Assembly: GCF_001310955.1 (NCBI RefSeq)
Contig: NZ_BAZX01000011.1
Span: forward strand, 62,001 to 126,000
Reading direction: 5' to 3'
From: Marinifilum fragile JCM 15579
Lineage (GTDB): Bacteria > Bacteroidota > Bacteroidia > Bacteroidales > Marinifilaceae
Length of the DNA: 64,000 nt
Shown here: piece by piece, positions 1-9,683 of the stretch
Layout: every line of letters starts with the position of its first letter
How positions within the stretch are numbered: position 1 is the stretch's first letter
Translations under genes and position numbers: made by a program
Notes under the pieces: generated by a model
Seen by the model: only the letters and a program-made list of their open reading frames with translations
What the model was told of the DNA's origin: nothing
Databases searched by the model: none

Positions 1-438
1 AGCCTCATATATTTCAAGTGCATTTAAATATTGTTGTAGTGCTTTATCGTATTTATTTGTTCTTCGGTAAACTACTCCGATGTTTGAATTCAAAATGGCA
101 ACATTTAGGCTGTCATCGATCGAAGAAAATTCCTCTTTTGCTTTGTTGTAGTGATAGTAAGCGGAGTCGAATAAACCTTGGTAGAAAAATGTAATTCCTT
201 GAGATTTATGAGCGATGGCTTTAATCTCGGCCTTGTCTGTTTTTTTTGCTAATTCTATTGCTTTTCTTCCTATATCTGTGCTTGTATCATATGAAGAATC
301 TCTTAAAGCTTTAGCTTGATTTAGAAGCTGCTTAATTTGTTCTTCGGATTGAATCTGTGGATTATCATTGAAAATACCAACAGCGTATATAAAGTTTGTA
401 AAAACAACTAAATGAAGTAGTAAGCCTATTCGTCTCAT
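1..438 (-). CDS. TPR-repeat protein, N-terminal part (cut by window edge)
   Basis: The ATG at 438 opens a frame that runs without a stop through the left edge, giving 146 codons. The product starts with MRRIGLLLHLVVF, a hydrophobic export signal ending near residue 20. It continues as pairs of amphipathic helices with TPR character: residues about 65-100 (AHKSQGITFFYQGLFDSAYYHY) and 105-146 (NSNIGVVYRRTNKYDKALQQY). In Bacteroidota this layout is usual for periplasmic TPR sensors fused to a histidine kinase or a LuxR-type output domain, but the C-terminal half is outside the window, so the output is unknown. Signal peptide and TPRs are seen; a regulatory role is inference. Confidence 0.8.
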   Translation of the reverse strand, partial: MRRIGLLLHLVVFTNFIYAVGIFNDNPQIQSEEQIKQLLNQAKALRDSSYDTSTDIGRKAIELAKKTDKAEIKAIAHKSQGITFFYQGLFDSAYYHYNKAKEEFSSIDDSLNVAILNSNIGVVYRRTNKYDKALQQYLNALEIYEA

Positions 439-530
439 GTTTTAGAGTATATTAATAGAAAATCATTGCAAAATATGAATATTCAATGAAAAACAGACAA
501 CTACTTAGCAAAAAGTAGATTTATGGTAAT

Positions 531-560
531 AAAAAAGCCTGATCATTGATCAGGCTTTCA
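531..560 (-). terminator. Rho-independent terminator of the FadL-type gene
   Basis: Arms AGCCTGATCA (536-545) and TGATCAGGCT (547-556) form a stem. Read on the minus strand it is followed by six T, which fits termination of the gene ending at 581. Confidence 0.8.
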
Positions 561-580
561 GTATCCAAATTTAAATGGAA

Positions 581-1854
581 TTAAAAATTGTATGTAATAC
601 CAACACCTGGTAACCAAGCTCTGTATTTGTATTCTCCTGCAAAACCTGAGTTGCTATCCACTCTGTCCACTTTTTCTCCTTCATTGTATAGTAATGAAGC
701 ATCTAAGCTAAGCTTGTTGTTAAGTTTATAAGAAAAACCTAATGAAATGCCTACTTTGTTCGCTCCTGGAGTTTCAGGAGTATAGTACATATCATTTGTT
801 GGTGTTTCGTCGAAATATAAACCAGCATAAAGATCTAATTTTTCATTAGCAGTGTATCTTGCACCAAATCTCCAAGTCATTGTATTGTCCCAGTCTCTTG
901 TACTTTCAGAATCGGCAAGAACAGGAATCATTACATTAGGGATGCTAGGATGAGGAATAGAAGTATTTTTTTCAAAATCAAAATTCAATGATTTGTATGC
1001 ATTCCATTTAATAAAGTTTGCATCAGCAGAAACCAACCATTTGTCGTTGATCTGATATGCAAAACCAATATTTAAACTTGCAGGAAGTGGTAATGATGCT
1101 GCAACTCCTCCATCAGGGAAAAGTGCAGAAATACCTTCAGGAACAGTAAAATCAGCATCTGCATCAGAATATTCAAGATCAACATCTACTTGCGATCTGT
1201 ATGAAATACCAATGTTTAATTTTTCAGTAGGTTGCAAGAAAACTCCAAGGTTATAACCATACTGAATGTTGTTTCCTGAAATATTTACTGAGCCAAAAAC
1301 CGGATCAGCTGATCTACAAGAGGTCCTACATTTACCGCTCTGTTTAAATCTTCTTCTCCGTAAACAATATTTAGTCCTGCACCAACACTTAACCAGTCAT
1401 TTATTTTATAAGAAACTGTTGGTTGAATATAAATTGCTTTTAAGGTAATGTCTTGAATTAATTGATTCCCAGACCAGTCATTTCCCCAATCCATAGTGTT
1501 TCCAAATGGAGTATATACCCCAAGACCAACAGCAAGCTTTTCGCTTACTTTCATTGATCCATATAAATAGAACGGAGTATTTGTTGGGTTATCTGTAGAT
1601 TCAGTACCATTTAATCCTGTATATTCTGCTTTAGTAAAAGTGCCAAATCCACCTAATGAGAAGCTATATTTGTTACTTAATGTTGCCAATGCACCTGGGT
1701 TCCATTGCATGCTGCTTGCGTCAAAGTTTAATGCAGTACCAACATGTCCCATCCCAGTTTGCTTAGCTCCCTGAAGATTAACAGCATAACCTTCTGCTTT
1801 TACATTGTATGCCATTGCAATTACAGCGATGGCTAAACAAATTCTTTTAATCAT
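581..1854 (-). CDS. FadL/TodX-family outer-membrane transport protein, frameshifted
   Basis: Two adjacent minus-strand frames together make one FadL-type porin of about 424 residues that would import long-chain fatty acids or other hydrophobic compounds. The start is ATG 1854, giving MIKRICLAIAVIAMA as signal peptide; the longer frame start at 1920 would bury it. The mature N-terminus (EGYAVNLQGAKQTGMGH..., WNPGALA) is the FadL hatch region, and the C-terminus ends in LPGVGITYNF, a barrel strand with terminal Phe. The first frame stops at 1285 just after NVGPLVDQ; the second frame continues with ADPVFGSVNISGNN. Restoring one base at 1308/1309 (CAGGCTG for CAGCTG) rejoins them. This is probably a sequencing error but could be a real lesion. 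Confidence 0.85.
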
Positions 1855-2073
1855 AAGTTGATGTTTTAAAATTTCGATCTGAATATAATTTAAAAACTTT
1901 GTCTTGCAAGTGTAATACAATTAAGATCAGGAGGTTGAGGTGTGTAAATATCAGTAAATCAAAATCATGCAAATATTTAGATTTATCGATAAGAAAAAGG
2001 ATGGATAATTTTCAATGGTCTTTTATTAAATTTTAATACTTTTATCTTGAATAAGATATCTTTATTCAATGAT

Positions 2074-3228
2074 ATGGATAGAAACTTGAATAAAAAAACA
2101 TCTGGAAATTATACTTATCAGAGTTTTAAAGAGGGGTATAGAAGCGTAACTCCTTCTTTAATTAATCGTTCTTTTGAATGGAAGGATAAACAGATTAATA
2201 TTCTGTTAGAGAGTGCGATGTTGGAATTGGGGGAGCTGAATGCATTCTCTAAATTTTTTCCAAACATAAATCGTTACATTCCTTTATTTGTAGCACAAGA
2301 GGCTGTTGCTTCCAATATGATAGAAGGGAGCAAATGTAATTTATCACAAGCTTTTGTGCCTGAAAACTCGAAAAGTTTCAAACGCATATATGAGCAAAAG
2401 GAAATTAGCAATCATATCGAAGCAATAAAATGGGGAGTTAAGGAGTTAAAACGCTTTCCTTTGAGTATTCGATTGGTAAAAGAAGCTCATAAGATACTGT
2501 GCTCCGATCTTCCTCAGATGGAGGATTACGGTGGAAAAATCAGACCATATTATCATTCAAATGATAAAAAATTTGAGGATGGATTTGAATATACACCTCC
2601 CAATAAGCATGAATTAAAGATTTTGATTAATGATGGTAAAAAATTCTGGAGAAATGAATCTCTAGAATTGCCTCAGTTAATTAAAATGGCTATTTCATTA
2701 TATCAATTCGAAAATATACTGCCATTTCTTGATGGTAATGGAAGAACTGCACGAACCCTTATCCTTTTCGAAATGATGGAGTTAAATTTTGTGCGCAAAC
2801 CTGTCTTTTGTTTATCAGTGTTTTTTGAACGTAATAGGTTGGAATATTATCATCGACTAAATCTAATTCGATCGAAAAATGATATAGAGCAATGGATTCG
2901 TTTTTTCCTGACTGGAATCAAAGAGTCAGCTCTCTATAGTAAAGAGATTTTGAGTAATATCAACTCAATGGAGGAAAGAAATCAGAAGTTGATCGAGGAG
3001 CAAATGGGTAAGAAAAGACATCAATCTGCCAAACAATTGATTACAGAGTTCTATTCCAAGCCATTTTTATCGGTAAATGATATCAAAGAAAAGTTGGGAC
3101 TGAGCTTTCAATCAGCCAATTTACTCATAAAAGAATTTGAGAATATTGGATTGGTTAAAGAGCTGGTTGGAGCTAGAAGGAATAGACTTTTTTATTTGTG
3201 GGAGTATTTGCAGCTATTTGAATTATAG
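2074..3228 (+). CDS. Fic/DOC-domain protein with C-terminal winged helix; catalytic His replaced by Leu
   Basis: About 384 residues from ATG 2074 (a TTG at 2047 would add nine). The N-terminal Fic_N-like helices carry SNMIEG (2311-2328), matching the S/TxxxE(G/N) autoinhibitory motif of class II Fic proteins. The Fic core reads ENILPFLDGNGRTAR where the family has HPFxDGNGRxxR. The position of the catalytic His is Leu, codon CTG at 2719-2721, two substitutions away from a His codon. Phe, Asp, Asn, Gly and Arg of the nucleotide-binding loop are kept. The C-terminal 70 residues look like a winged helix (VNDIKEKLGLSFQSANLLIKEF). Normal Fic enzymes transfer AMP to Ser/Thr/Tyr; this one may be inactive, regulatory, or use other chemistry. 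It is monocistronic with no toxin-antitoxin partner beside it. Confidence 0.9.
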   Translation: MDRNLNKKTSGNYTYQSFKEGYRSVTPSLINRSFEWKDKQINILLESAMLELGELNAFSKFFPNINRYIPLFVAQEAVASNMIEGSKCNLSQAFVPENSKSFKRIYEQKEISNHIEAIKWGVKELKRFPLSIRLVKEAHKILCSDLPQMEDYGGKIRPYYHSNDKKFEDGFEYTPPNKHELKILINDGKKFWRNESLELPQLIKMAISLYQFENILPFLDGNGRTARTLILFEMMELNFVRKPVFCLSVFFERNRLEYYHRLNLIRSKNDIEQWIRFFLTGIKESALYSKEILSNINSMEERNQKLIEEQMGKKRHQSAKQLITEFYSKPFLSVNDIKEKLGLSFQSANLLIKEFENIGLVKELVGARRNRLFYLWEYLQLFEL

Positions 3229-3229
3229 A

Positions 3230-3262
3230 AAAGCCGATTCAGTAAAGAATCGGCTTTTTATT
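3230..3262. terminator. Bidirectional terminator between fic-like gene and sucD
   Basis: The 11-bp stem AAAGCCGATTC / GAATCGGCTTT (3230-3240, 3247-3257) has T tracts on both strands and lies between convergent genes. Confidence 0.8.
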
Positions 3263-3274
3263 ATTAATTGTGAT

Positions 3275-4150
3275 TTACCCTAATACCTCTTTCATTTTCT
3301 TGCCTATATCTGCAGGTGATTCAACTACGTGAATTCCAGCTGCAGCGAGAGCCTTCATTTTTTCTTCGGCAGTACCTTTACCGCCAGCAATAATTGCTCC
3401 GGCATGTCCCATTCGTTTACCAGGAGGTGCTGTTTGACCTGCGATAAATGCAACAACAGGCTTGTCTACATTCTCTGCAATGTAAGCTGCAGCAGTTTCT
3501 TCATCCGAACCTCCAATTTCACCAATTAGTACGATGGCTTCTGTTTTTGGATCTTCATTCAGCAATTTCACTGCATCAATATGACGGGTTCCAATAATAG
3601 GGTCACCTCCAATACCAATGGCAGTTGACTGACCAAAACCAGCTTCACCCAATTGGTGCACCGCTTCGTAGGTTAATGTACCCGAACGTGAGACGATACC
3701 AATGGTTCCTGGCTTGTGAATAAATCCAGGCATGATGCCAATTTTTGCTTCACCAGGAGTAATAACACCCGGACAGTTTGGACCCACTAAAGTTGTATTT
3801 GGATATTTCTTTAAGTATTCGTGAACTTCCAGCATATCAAGTGCAGGAATTCCTTCCGTAATACAAATCACCAAAGCAACGCCAGCCTCAGCAGCTTCCA
3901 TGATCGCATCGGCTGCGAATGGAGGTGGAACAAAAATTACAGATGCATTGGCGCCAGTTTTTTCAACCGCACCTTTCATGGTGTTGTAAATAGGTACTTT
4001 ATCCATAAACATTTGGCCTCCTTTTCCTGGAGTTACACCTGCTACAACATTGGTTCCATATTCAATCATTTGTTGGGTGTGGAACGCACCTTCTGAACCA
4101 GTGATTCCCTGAACCACTAGTTTTGTATTTTTATCAACTAGTACACTCAT
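3275..4150 (-). CDS. sucD: Succinyl-CoA ligase (ADP/GDP-forming) subunit alpha
   Basis: 291 residues, the normal alpha-subunit length. Residues 1-120 form the CoA-binding Rossmann domain ([25 protein letters not shown]). The ligase domain follows, with [13 protein letters not shown] and the phospho-histidine segment around [11 protein letters not shown] near residue 246. With SucC it interconverts succinyl-CoA and succinate with nucleotide formation in the TCA cycle, in the cytoplasm. Its ATG shares a base with the sucC stop codon (TAATG), so the two are probably translationally coupled, as expected for a 1:1 heteromer. Confidence 0.97.
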   Translation of the reverse strand: MSVLVDKNTKLVVQGITGSEGAFHTQQMIEYGTNVVAGVTPGKGGQMFMDKVPIYNTMKGAVEKTGANASVIFVPPPFAADAIMEAAEAGVALVICITEGIPALDMLEVHEYLKKYPNTTLVGPNCPGVITPGEAKIGIMPGFIHKPGTIGIVSRSGTLTYEAVHQLGEAGFGQSTAIGIGGDPIIGTRHIDAVKLLNEDPKTEAIVLIGEIGGSDEETAAAYIAENVDKPVVAFIAGQTAPPGKRMGHAGAIIAGGKGTAEEKMKALAAAGIHVVESPADIGKKMKEVLG

Positions 4151-5318
4151 TATGCTTCGATGGTTTTTAGGGTGGATACAACTTTTTCTGCAGCATCTCT
4201 TAATTCGGTAGCTGCAATAATATTCATGCCTGATTCTTCAAGTAGTTTTTTCCCTTCCTCGGCATTTGTTCCTTGTAAACGAACTACTATAGGAACTTCT
4301 GTATCGATATTTTTAATGGCTTCGATAACACCTTTGGCAACCCTGTCGCAACGAACAATACCACCAAAAATATTAATCAATACTGCCTTTACATTCTTAT
4401 CTGACAGGATAATTCTAAAACCTTTTTCAACAGTTTCAGCAGAAGCTCCACCACCAACATCAAGGAAGTTTGCAGCTCGCCACCTGTTAGTTTAATAATA
4501 TCCATAGTTCCCATTGCCAAACCAGCACCGTTCACCATACATCCTATATTTCCTTCCAACTTGATGTAGTTCAAACCAGATCTACCAGCCTCAATTTCCA
4601 AAGGCTCCTCTTCGTCTAAATCACGAAGTGCTATAATATCCTTATGACGATACAAAGCATTGTCATCGAAGTTGGCTTTTGCATCCAAAGCTAAAACATC
4701 TCCTTCTTTGGTAACCACCAAAGGGTTAATTTCAAACAATGAAGCATCGGTTCCCATATAGGCTTTGTAAAGTGCCATAAAGAATTTAACAGCATTTTTA
4801 AAAGCATCTCCTGTCATGTTCAAAGCAAAAGCCATTTGTCTTGCCTGGAATGGACGCAATCCAACAGCAGGATCAACAGCAACTTTTACAATTTTTTCTG
4901 GAGTTTCTTCTGCTACTTTTTCAATTTCCATCCCTCCTTCGGTTGATACCATAAAGGTTACCATTGAAGTGGCACGGTCAAGAACTATACCTGCGTACAA
5001 TTCTCTGTCAATGTTGGAAGCGGCTTCGATAAGTACTTTCTTCACTAGTTTTCCTTCAGGACCAGTTTGATGAGTTACCAAAGTCATACCTAGGATGTCG
5101 TTGGCATATTGAGAAACATCTTGTGCCGTTGGAGCAAATTTAACTCCACCACCTTTTCCTCTACCTCCGGCGTGAATTTGGGCTTTAACAACTACCGGTA
5201 AGCCAATTTCGGCTGCGGCCTCTTCAGCTTCCTTTACCGAGAATGCGATTTTGCTTTCTGGAACAGGAACACCAAACGAGCGTAAAATTTCTTTTGCTTG
5301 ATATTCGTGAATCTTCAT
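4150..5318 (-). CDS. sucC: Succinyl-CoA ligase subunit beta, frameshifted
   Basis: The start is ATG 5318 ([20 protein letters not shown], the canonical beta-subunit N-terminus). The ATP-grasp domain follows ([33 protein letters not shown]). The reading frame breaks after TGGEL: the family sequence is [11 protein letters not shown], and it reappears in another frame that continues to [14 protein letters not shown] and the stop at 4150. One missing base at about 4473 (CTGGCAAAC read as CTGCAAAC) restores a 389-residue protein of normal length. Because sucD is intact and the enzyme is central, a sequencing or assembly error is the likelier cause. Confidence 0.93.
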
Positions 5319-5671
5319 TCTATAAAAATTTTTTGTTAGGCTTGGAATGACCTGCAAAAGTTCTGCTGGTATTGTTTTACTTGATTTTGAACAGATTTAG
5401 GCAAGTCGGTTAATAATGATACAAATGTTTAATTTTTAGATGAACCTAAATATATAAATATCTGCATGGAATAAAAAGGTGATTTATCAGAAATTTAAAG
5501 ATTTTCGCATCTTTAATTTACATTTTTGTGTAAGTTGTTGGAATTCATTGATAATACAAGGTGTTATTCTTTTTCGATGGGTTTATAGATTGTGACAATA
5601 AGTTTTGATGGTGGTAAAACTTTCGATAATTTATAAATAATAGAGTAACTTCATGGCAAATTCAAATTTGC
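5319..5671. other. Divergent intergenic region sucC / AraC-type regulator
   Basis: About 350 AT-rich bases carrying the promoters of two diverging genes. I see no RNA gene, no long hairpin and no convincing complete promoter; only scattered TTTG boxes are visible. Confidence 0.4.
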
Positions 5672-6826
5672 ATGTACCCAGTTGAACTTCGCTTAGATAT
5701 TTTTTCACTTCTGATCCTGTTGGGGATTTTTCAAGGATTTTTTCTAACCTATTTTTTCCTGAACAAAGAAAATCGTATGGTTTTATCCAATCGTGTTTAC
5801 GGGTTTCTATTATTAAGTCTTTCCCTTTTGATTTTTGATCATTGGTTGAATTATACAGGCTACATGACTCGGGTAATTTTCATTGATAATTTTTCTGAGC
5901 CGTTGAATTTTGCCATTGCACCTATTTGCTATCTATATATAAGATATAGTTTGAAACCTAATTTCAAGAGACGGGATTATTGGCACTTTGCGTTTTTTGC
6001 CTTTTATATTTTCTACTCTTTCTTCTATTTTTTACAGACAGATGAATTCAAATTTAATTCGTTTGTTTGGGTGAATCACCCTGATTGGGAAAGAATTCAA
6101 GTCATACAAAAATTTAGTGATGATCCTTTACAACTGCGAGCCCATATTAATCAGTTAACACTTTTGCACTTTGTAGTTTATTTGGGATTTTGTATTCAGG
6201 AAATCTTGAAAGAGGCAAAAAGCAAAAAGCTGCAATTTTGGAAATTGAAAAATCAACAATTAAGATGGTTACGAAATTTATGCCTTCATTTTTTTGTTGT
6301 GATTGTCATTTTTGTACTTACCAAATCTACGCTCGGGCGCGATTTGGGTGATCATTTTATTGCATCCTATATTACCTTAATTATCTACTTGGCCAGTATT
6401 AAGGTAGTGAATGATTCTCTCTTTTTCAAGAAAAGTAATATTATAAAAGCAGCGGAGAAATATTCCAAATCTTCGTTGAGTGAATCACAAAAAGATGCGA
6501 TCTTAGATCAGTTGTGCCGTGTGATGAAAGATGAGGAGTATTTTGCAAACAATATGGCATCGCTCCCACACCTTTCCAAAAAGGTTGGATATGTTTCGCA
6601 TCATGTTTCGCAAGTGATTAATGAGCGATTGGGAAAAAGTTTCTTTGAATGGATGGCCGAGTTGAGAGTTGAAAAGGCCAAGGAACTGCTTTCACAAAAT
6701 GAAAATCAAAATATCACCATTGAGGAATTGGCCGAAAGAGTGGGATACAATTCAAAATCTTCATTCAATAAGGCATTTAAGAAGCACACTTCACAAACGC
6801 CTACTCAATTTAAGAACTCGCTGTAA
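5672..6826 (+). CDS. AraC-family transcriptional regulator with N-terminal membrane domain
   Basis: 384 residues. The first about 250 residues contain several hydrophobic spans (LFSLLILLGIFQGFFLTYFF, YWHFAFFAFYIFYSFFYFL, LTLLHFVVYLGFCI, CLHFFVVIVIFVL, FIASYITLIIYLASI). This is the sensor layout of many Bacteroidota AraC proteins, with DNA binding at the membrane surface. The last about 100 residues hold two helix-turn-helix motifs (LPHLSKKVGYVSHHVSQVIN and ITIEELAERVGYNSKSSFNKAF) and the TPTQFK ending typical of AraC/XylS. It lies 137 bp upstream of the acyltransferase gene on the same strand, which it may control; its ligand cannot be read from the sequence. Confidence 0.92.
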   Translation: MYPVELRLDIFSLLILLGIFQGFFLTYFFLNKENRMVLSNRVYGFLLLSLSLLIFDHWLNYTGYMTRVIFIDNFSEPLNFAIAPICYLYIRYSLKPNFKRRDYWHFAFFAFYIFYSFFYFLQTDEFKFNSFVWVNHPDWERIQVIQKFSDDPLQLRAHINQLTLLHFVVYLGFCIQEILKEAKSKKLQFWKLKNQQLRWLRNLCLHFFVVIVIFVLTKSTLGRDLGDHFIASYITLIIYLASIKVVNDSLFFKKSNIIKAAEKYSKSSLSESQKDAILDQLCRVMKDEEYFANNMASLPHLSKKVGYVSHHVSQVINERLGKSFFEWMAELRVEKAKELLSQNENQNITIEELAERVGYNSKSSFNKAFKKHTSQTPTQFKNSL

Positions 6827-6963
6827 ATCAACATTAGATGTACTAGTGTCAAGTGTTTCCTTATCGGGAAACACGGCTTGCCTATAATCGGATTCGTCAT
6901 TTTGATTCCTTCTGTCAGATCTTTGTTTCAAAGCAAAAGACAAATTGTAAAAATCGAATCAAA

Positions 6964-8106
6964 ATGGAAAAATCAGAAAGAAGATACGAAATTGATTGGT
7001 TAAGAATTGTACTTATCGCAAGTGTATTTCTTTTCCATATTGGGATGTTTTTTAATCCTTGGCACTGGCATGTGAAAAACAATGTTCAATATCCACAGTT
7101 GGTTGAACTAATGGGTTTCCTTCATTGTTGGAGAATGCCCCTCTTGTTTTTGGTTTCTGGAGCAGGAACTTTTTTGGCCCTGGGCAAAAGATCTATATTG
7201 GAATACGCGAAAGAAAGGAACAAGCGATTGATGTTACCCTTCTTCTTCGGATTATTTGCTCTGGTTCCCATACAGGTTTACCTCGAAAAATTTACCGAGT
7301 ATCCATCTCTTTGGAATTTTTATACGCATGTGTTCGATGGCGTATACCCTGAGGGAAATATGAGCTGGCATCATTTGTGGTTTATTTTGTATCTCTTTTT
7401 TCTCTCCATGATTGCGATTCCAATTATTAAATGGCTACGAAGTAATCGATCTCAGAATTTTCTAAGTTTGATTAATCGAATCGCATGTAAAAAGGGAGGA
7501 ATGCTTCTATTCGTCATTCCAATTCTCATTTCTCAATTAATATTGCGTCAATTCTGGCCCAATAGTACCCATGGGTTTATTGATGATTGGGCTTATATGT
7601 TCCTGTATTTTCTCTATTTTATTTATGGATATTTATTTGCAAACAGTAAAGAAATGACGAAAAGTGTTATCTCTCATCGATACCTGAATGTTTTGGTTGC
7701 CATCTCTGTTTATATTTGCTATAGAGTTGGAGGCGAATGGATTGTTAATGATACAGTATACCGATATTTTCATACCATAATGGATATCATGCTTGCTTGG
7801 TCTACAGGGATTGCAGTTTTGGGTTTTTTCTGTAGATACATGAGATTCAATTCCCCATTTCGTAAACATGCCAATGAGGCCATTTATCCTTTTTATTTGC
7901 TACACCAGCCAATTATTTTATTGATAGGTTTTTATATTAAAGATATGGAAATGAACATTGTTGTTAAAGCTCTTTATCTTACCATAGCTTCTTTTGCAAC
8001 AAGTGTTGGTATTTATTTATTACTAATTCGGCCGTTTAATTTTATGAGAGTTTTATTTGGACTTAAAGCACGAAAGAAAGAACAATTACAATTAAAGAGA
8101 GTTTAA
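6964..8106 (+). CDS. Acyltransferase-3 family membrane protein
   Basis: 380 residues from ATG 6964 (MEKSERRYEIDWLRIVLI); the frame is open further upstream to 6853, but that extension lacks family features. The N-terminal signature RYEIDWLRIV...FLFHIGMFF and roughly ten membrane spans match acyltransferase family 3 (OafB/NolX type), which moves acyl groups onto sugars, glycopeptides or other extracytoplasmic acceptors. WHHLWFILYLFF near residue 138 and FYLLHQPIILLIGFYI near residue 312 are the usual conserved blocks. The acceptor is unknown and no glycan biosynthesis genes lie nearby. Confidence 0.9.
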   Translation: MEKSERRYEIDWLRIVLIASVFLFHIGMFFNPWHWHVKNNVQYPQLVELMGFLHCWRMPLLFLVSGAGTFLALGKRSILEYAKERNKRLMLPFFFGLFALVPIQVYLEKFTEYPSLWNFYTHVFDGVYPEGNMSWHHLWFILYLFFLSMIAIPIIKWLRSNRSQNFLSLINRIACKKGGMLLFVIPILISQLILRQFWPNSTHGFIDDWAYMFLYFLYFIYGYLFANSKEMTKSVISHRYLNVLVAISVYICYRVGGEWIVNDTVYRYFHTIMDIMLAWSTGIAVLGFFCRYMRFNSPFRKHANEAIYPFYLLHQPIILLIGFYIKDMEMNIVVKALYLTIASFATSVGIYLLLIRPFNFMRVLFGLKARKKEQLQLKRV

Positions 8107-8430
8107 ATAAAATAGAGCAATTAAAAAATCAGTATAAAGTTCATTTGTTGGGTGAACTTTTTCTTATATAGAATGATTTCTCTTTTAAAAAAGGGAAAAC
8201 ATGTAAAAACTCCCATTTATCGATTTTTTTGAATATTCTCCCGATTAAATGTCTGCTGAACGCATTCTATTTTGTAATTTCAAACTCAAACAGAAAAAAT
8301 GAGAACCATTTTACCATTTAGTGGCCATAGGTGGTAAATTTATTTCAGAGTTTAAATACTATTCTGGATATTTCTCGGAGCCAATAAATTGTTCTAATTT
8401 TAATTAAATCAATTTTAAAAACAGATAAAA
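8107..8430 (+). other. Intergenic region and 5' leader of the PspA/polyamine operon
   Basis: The left end holds the acyltransferase terminator. The rest is AT-rich. Near 8310-8340 an imperfect stem TTTACCA...TGGTAAA could act as an operator or leader hairpin. No sigma-54 (-24/-12) sequence was recognised. Confidence 0.35.
8136..8166 (+). terminator. Terminator of the acyltransferase gene
   Basis: Stem AAAGTTCA (8136-8143) / TGAACTTT (8153-8160) followed by TTTTTC on the plus strand. Confidence 0.7.
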
Positions 8431-8826
8431 ATGAGTGGATACTTTAACAAGGTAAAAGATTACCTATTGAACTTAGAATACAACATTGTACAGGAAAATT
8501 TAGCAGAAGAACTATTCGTAGTTGAGAATCCTGATGGTGGAATTGCAAACCTGATTGTTGATTGTGAAGATCCGATTTTGATTATTGAAGGATTACTTTT
8601 CGAAATTAATGGAGATACGAATGATATTTATAAATCATTACTAATGAAAAACAGGGAAATTGTACATGGTGCTTTTACTTTAGACGAAACAGGTACTAAG
8701 GTATTGTTCCGTGATACTCTTCAACTGGAAAATCTGGATCAGAATGAATTGGAAGCTACTTTAAATTCATTGGAATTATTGCTGAGTGAATACTCGGAGG
8801 AGATTATTTCATTTTCAAAATTGTAA
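8431..8826 (+). CDS. YbjN-like / Tir-chaperone-fold protein, first gene of the PspA operon
   Basis: 131 residues, acidic, with no signal peptide or membrane span. The pattern (YFNKVKDYLLNLEYNIVQENLAEELFVVE..., then alternating strands, then a long C-terminal helix) fits the YbjN/type III secretion chaperone-like fold often annotated 'molecular chaperone Tir'. No type III secretion genes are present, so that name is structural only. It sits 20 bp before pspA and occupies the place of yjfI in E. coli yjfIJKLMC. A role as a small partner or adaptor of PspA is inference. Confidence 0.75.
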   Translation: MSGYFNKVKDYLLNLEYNIVQENLAEELFVVENPDGGIANLIVDCEDPILIIEGLLFEINGDTNDIYKSLLMKNREIVHGAFTLDETGTKVLFRDTLQLENLDQNELEATLNSLELLLSEYSEEIISFSKL

Positions 8827-8846
8827 ACGATAAAACATTAAAAAAA

Positions 8847-9551
8847 ATGGGAATTTTTAGCAGACTATTTAATGTGGGTAAAGCAGAAGCTCACGCAGCT
8901 ATAGATAAATTAGAGGATCCTATTAAGATGACCGAACAAGGGATCAGAGATCTTAAAAAGGATTTGGACAAGAGCTTACAAGCTTTGGCGGAGGTGAAAG
9001 CTTTAGCGATCAGAAGCAAAAGAGAATTAAACGAACAAAAGTCGTTGGGACAGAATTACGAGCAAAAAGCGATTCTTCTATTACAAAAAGCAGAAAAGGG
9101 TGATTTAGATGTTGCAGAGGCAGAACGTTTGGCAACGGAAGCACTTGCAAGAAAAGAGGAGGCAGTTGCAAATGTAGCACGTGCTCAAGAAGAGGTGACC
9201 CGATTCGATCAAAACATCAGTCAGCTTGATGCCAATGTAAAGAAGTTGAAATCAACGATTACTCGCTACGAGAATGAATTGCGCACTTTAAAGGCTCGCG
9301 CTCGTGTAAGTTCTGCAACTCAAAAAATCAACAAACAACTTTCTGGAATTGATAGTTCTGGAACTGTGTCAATGTTGGAAAAAATGAAAGATAAAGTTGC
9401 TCAGCAAGAGGCTATGGCTGAAGCTTACGGAGAAATTTCTGTAGAAAACAGAAGTTTGGATGAGGAAATTGATGCAACTTTAAATGAAACAAACGTTAAA
9501 GCTTCGAATGCCTTGGAAGAGTTAAAGGCTAAGATGAAGAATAAAGAATAG
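8847..9551 (+). CDS. PspA/IM30 (Vipp1) family membrane-stress protein
   Basis: 234 residues, almost entirely heptad-rich coiled coil. It opens with MGIFSRLFNVGKAEAHAAIDKLEDP, the amphipathic helix and 'EDP' block of PspA/IM30, then MTEQGIRDLKKDL. These peripheral membrane proteins assemble into ESCRT-III-like rings and rods that stabilise damaged inner membranes. There are no pspF, pspB or pspC genes nearby. Instead it is embedded with DUF350, DUF4178 and polyamine enzymes, like E. coli yjfJ rather than the classical psp locus. Family assignment is firm; its job in this operon is inferred. Confidence 0.93.
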   Translation: MGIFSRLFNVGKAEAHAAIDKLEDPIKMTEQGIRDLKKDLDKSLQALAEVKALAIRSKRELNEQKSLGQNYEQKAILLLQKAEKGDLDVAEAERLATEALARKEEAVANVARAQEEVTRFDQNISQLDANVKKLKSTITRYENELRTLKARARVSSATQKINKQLSGIDSSGTVSMLEKMKDKVAQQEAMAEAYGEISVENRSLDEEIDATLNETNVKASNALEELKAKMKNKE

Positions 9552-9683
9552 TAGTTTTATTTGACTATAAATGCAAAACTAACGCAAATAATGCCGATAG
9601 ATTGCTATAATGCAATCATGAACGAAGTGAAATGAGTGGATATTTGGCTACTAATCGGTATTACAAATTGAACGAAATTAAAA

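Noticed and set aside
2047..2073. TTG start for the Fic-like protein
   Set aside because: The ATG at 2074 is a better start and the region upstream is promoter-like.
2047..3228. Fic/DOC toxin-antitoxin module
   Set aside because: No small antitoxin gene flanks it, the inhibitory helix is within the protein, and the catalytic His is missing.
8431..8826. Type III secretion chaperone
   Set aside because: Only the fold class suggests it; there is no secretion apparatus or effector, and the PspA operon context fits better.
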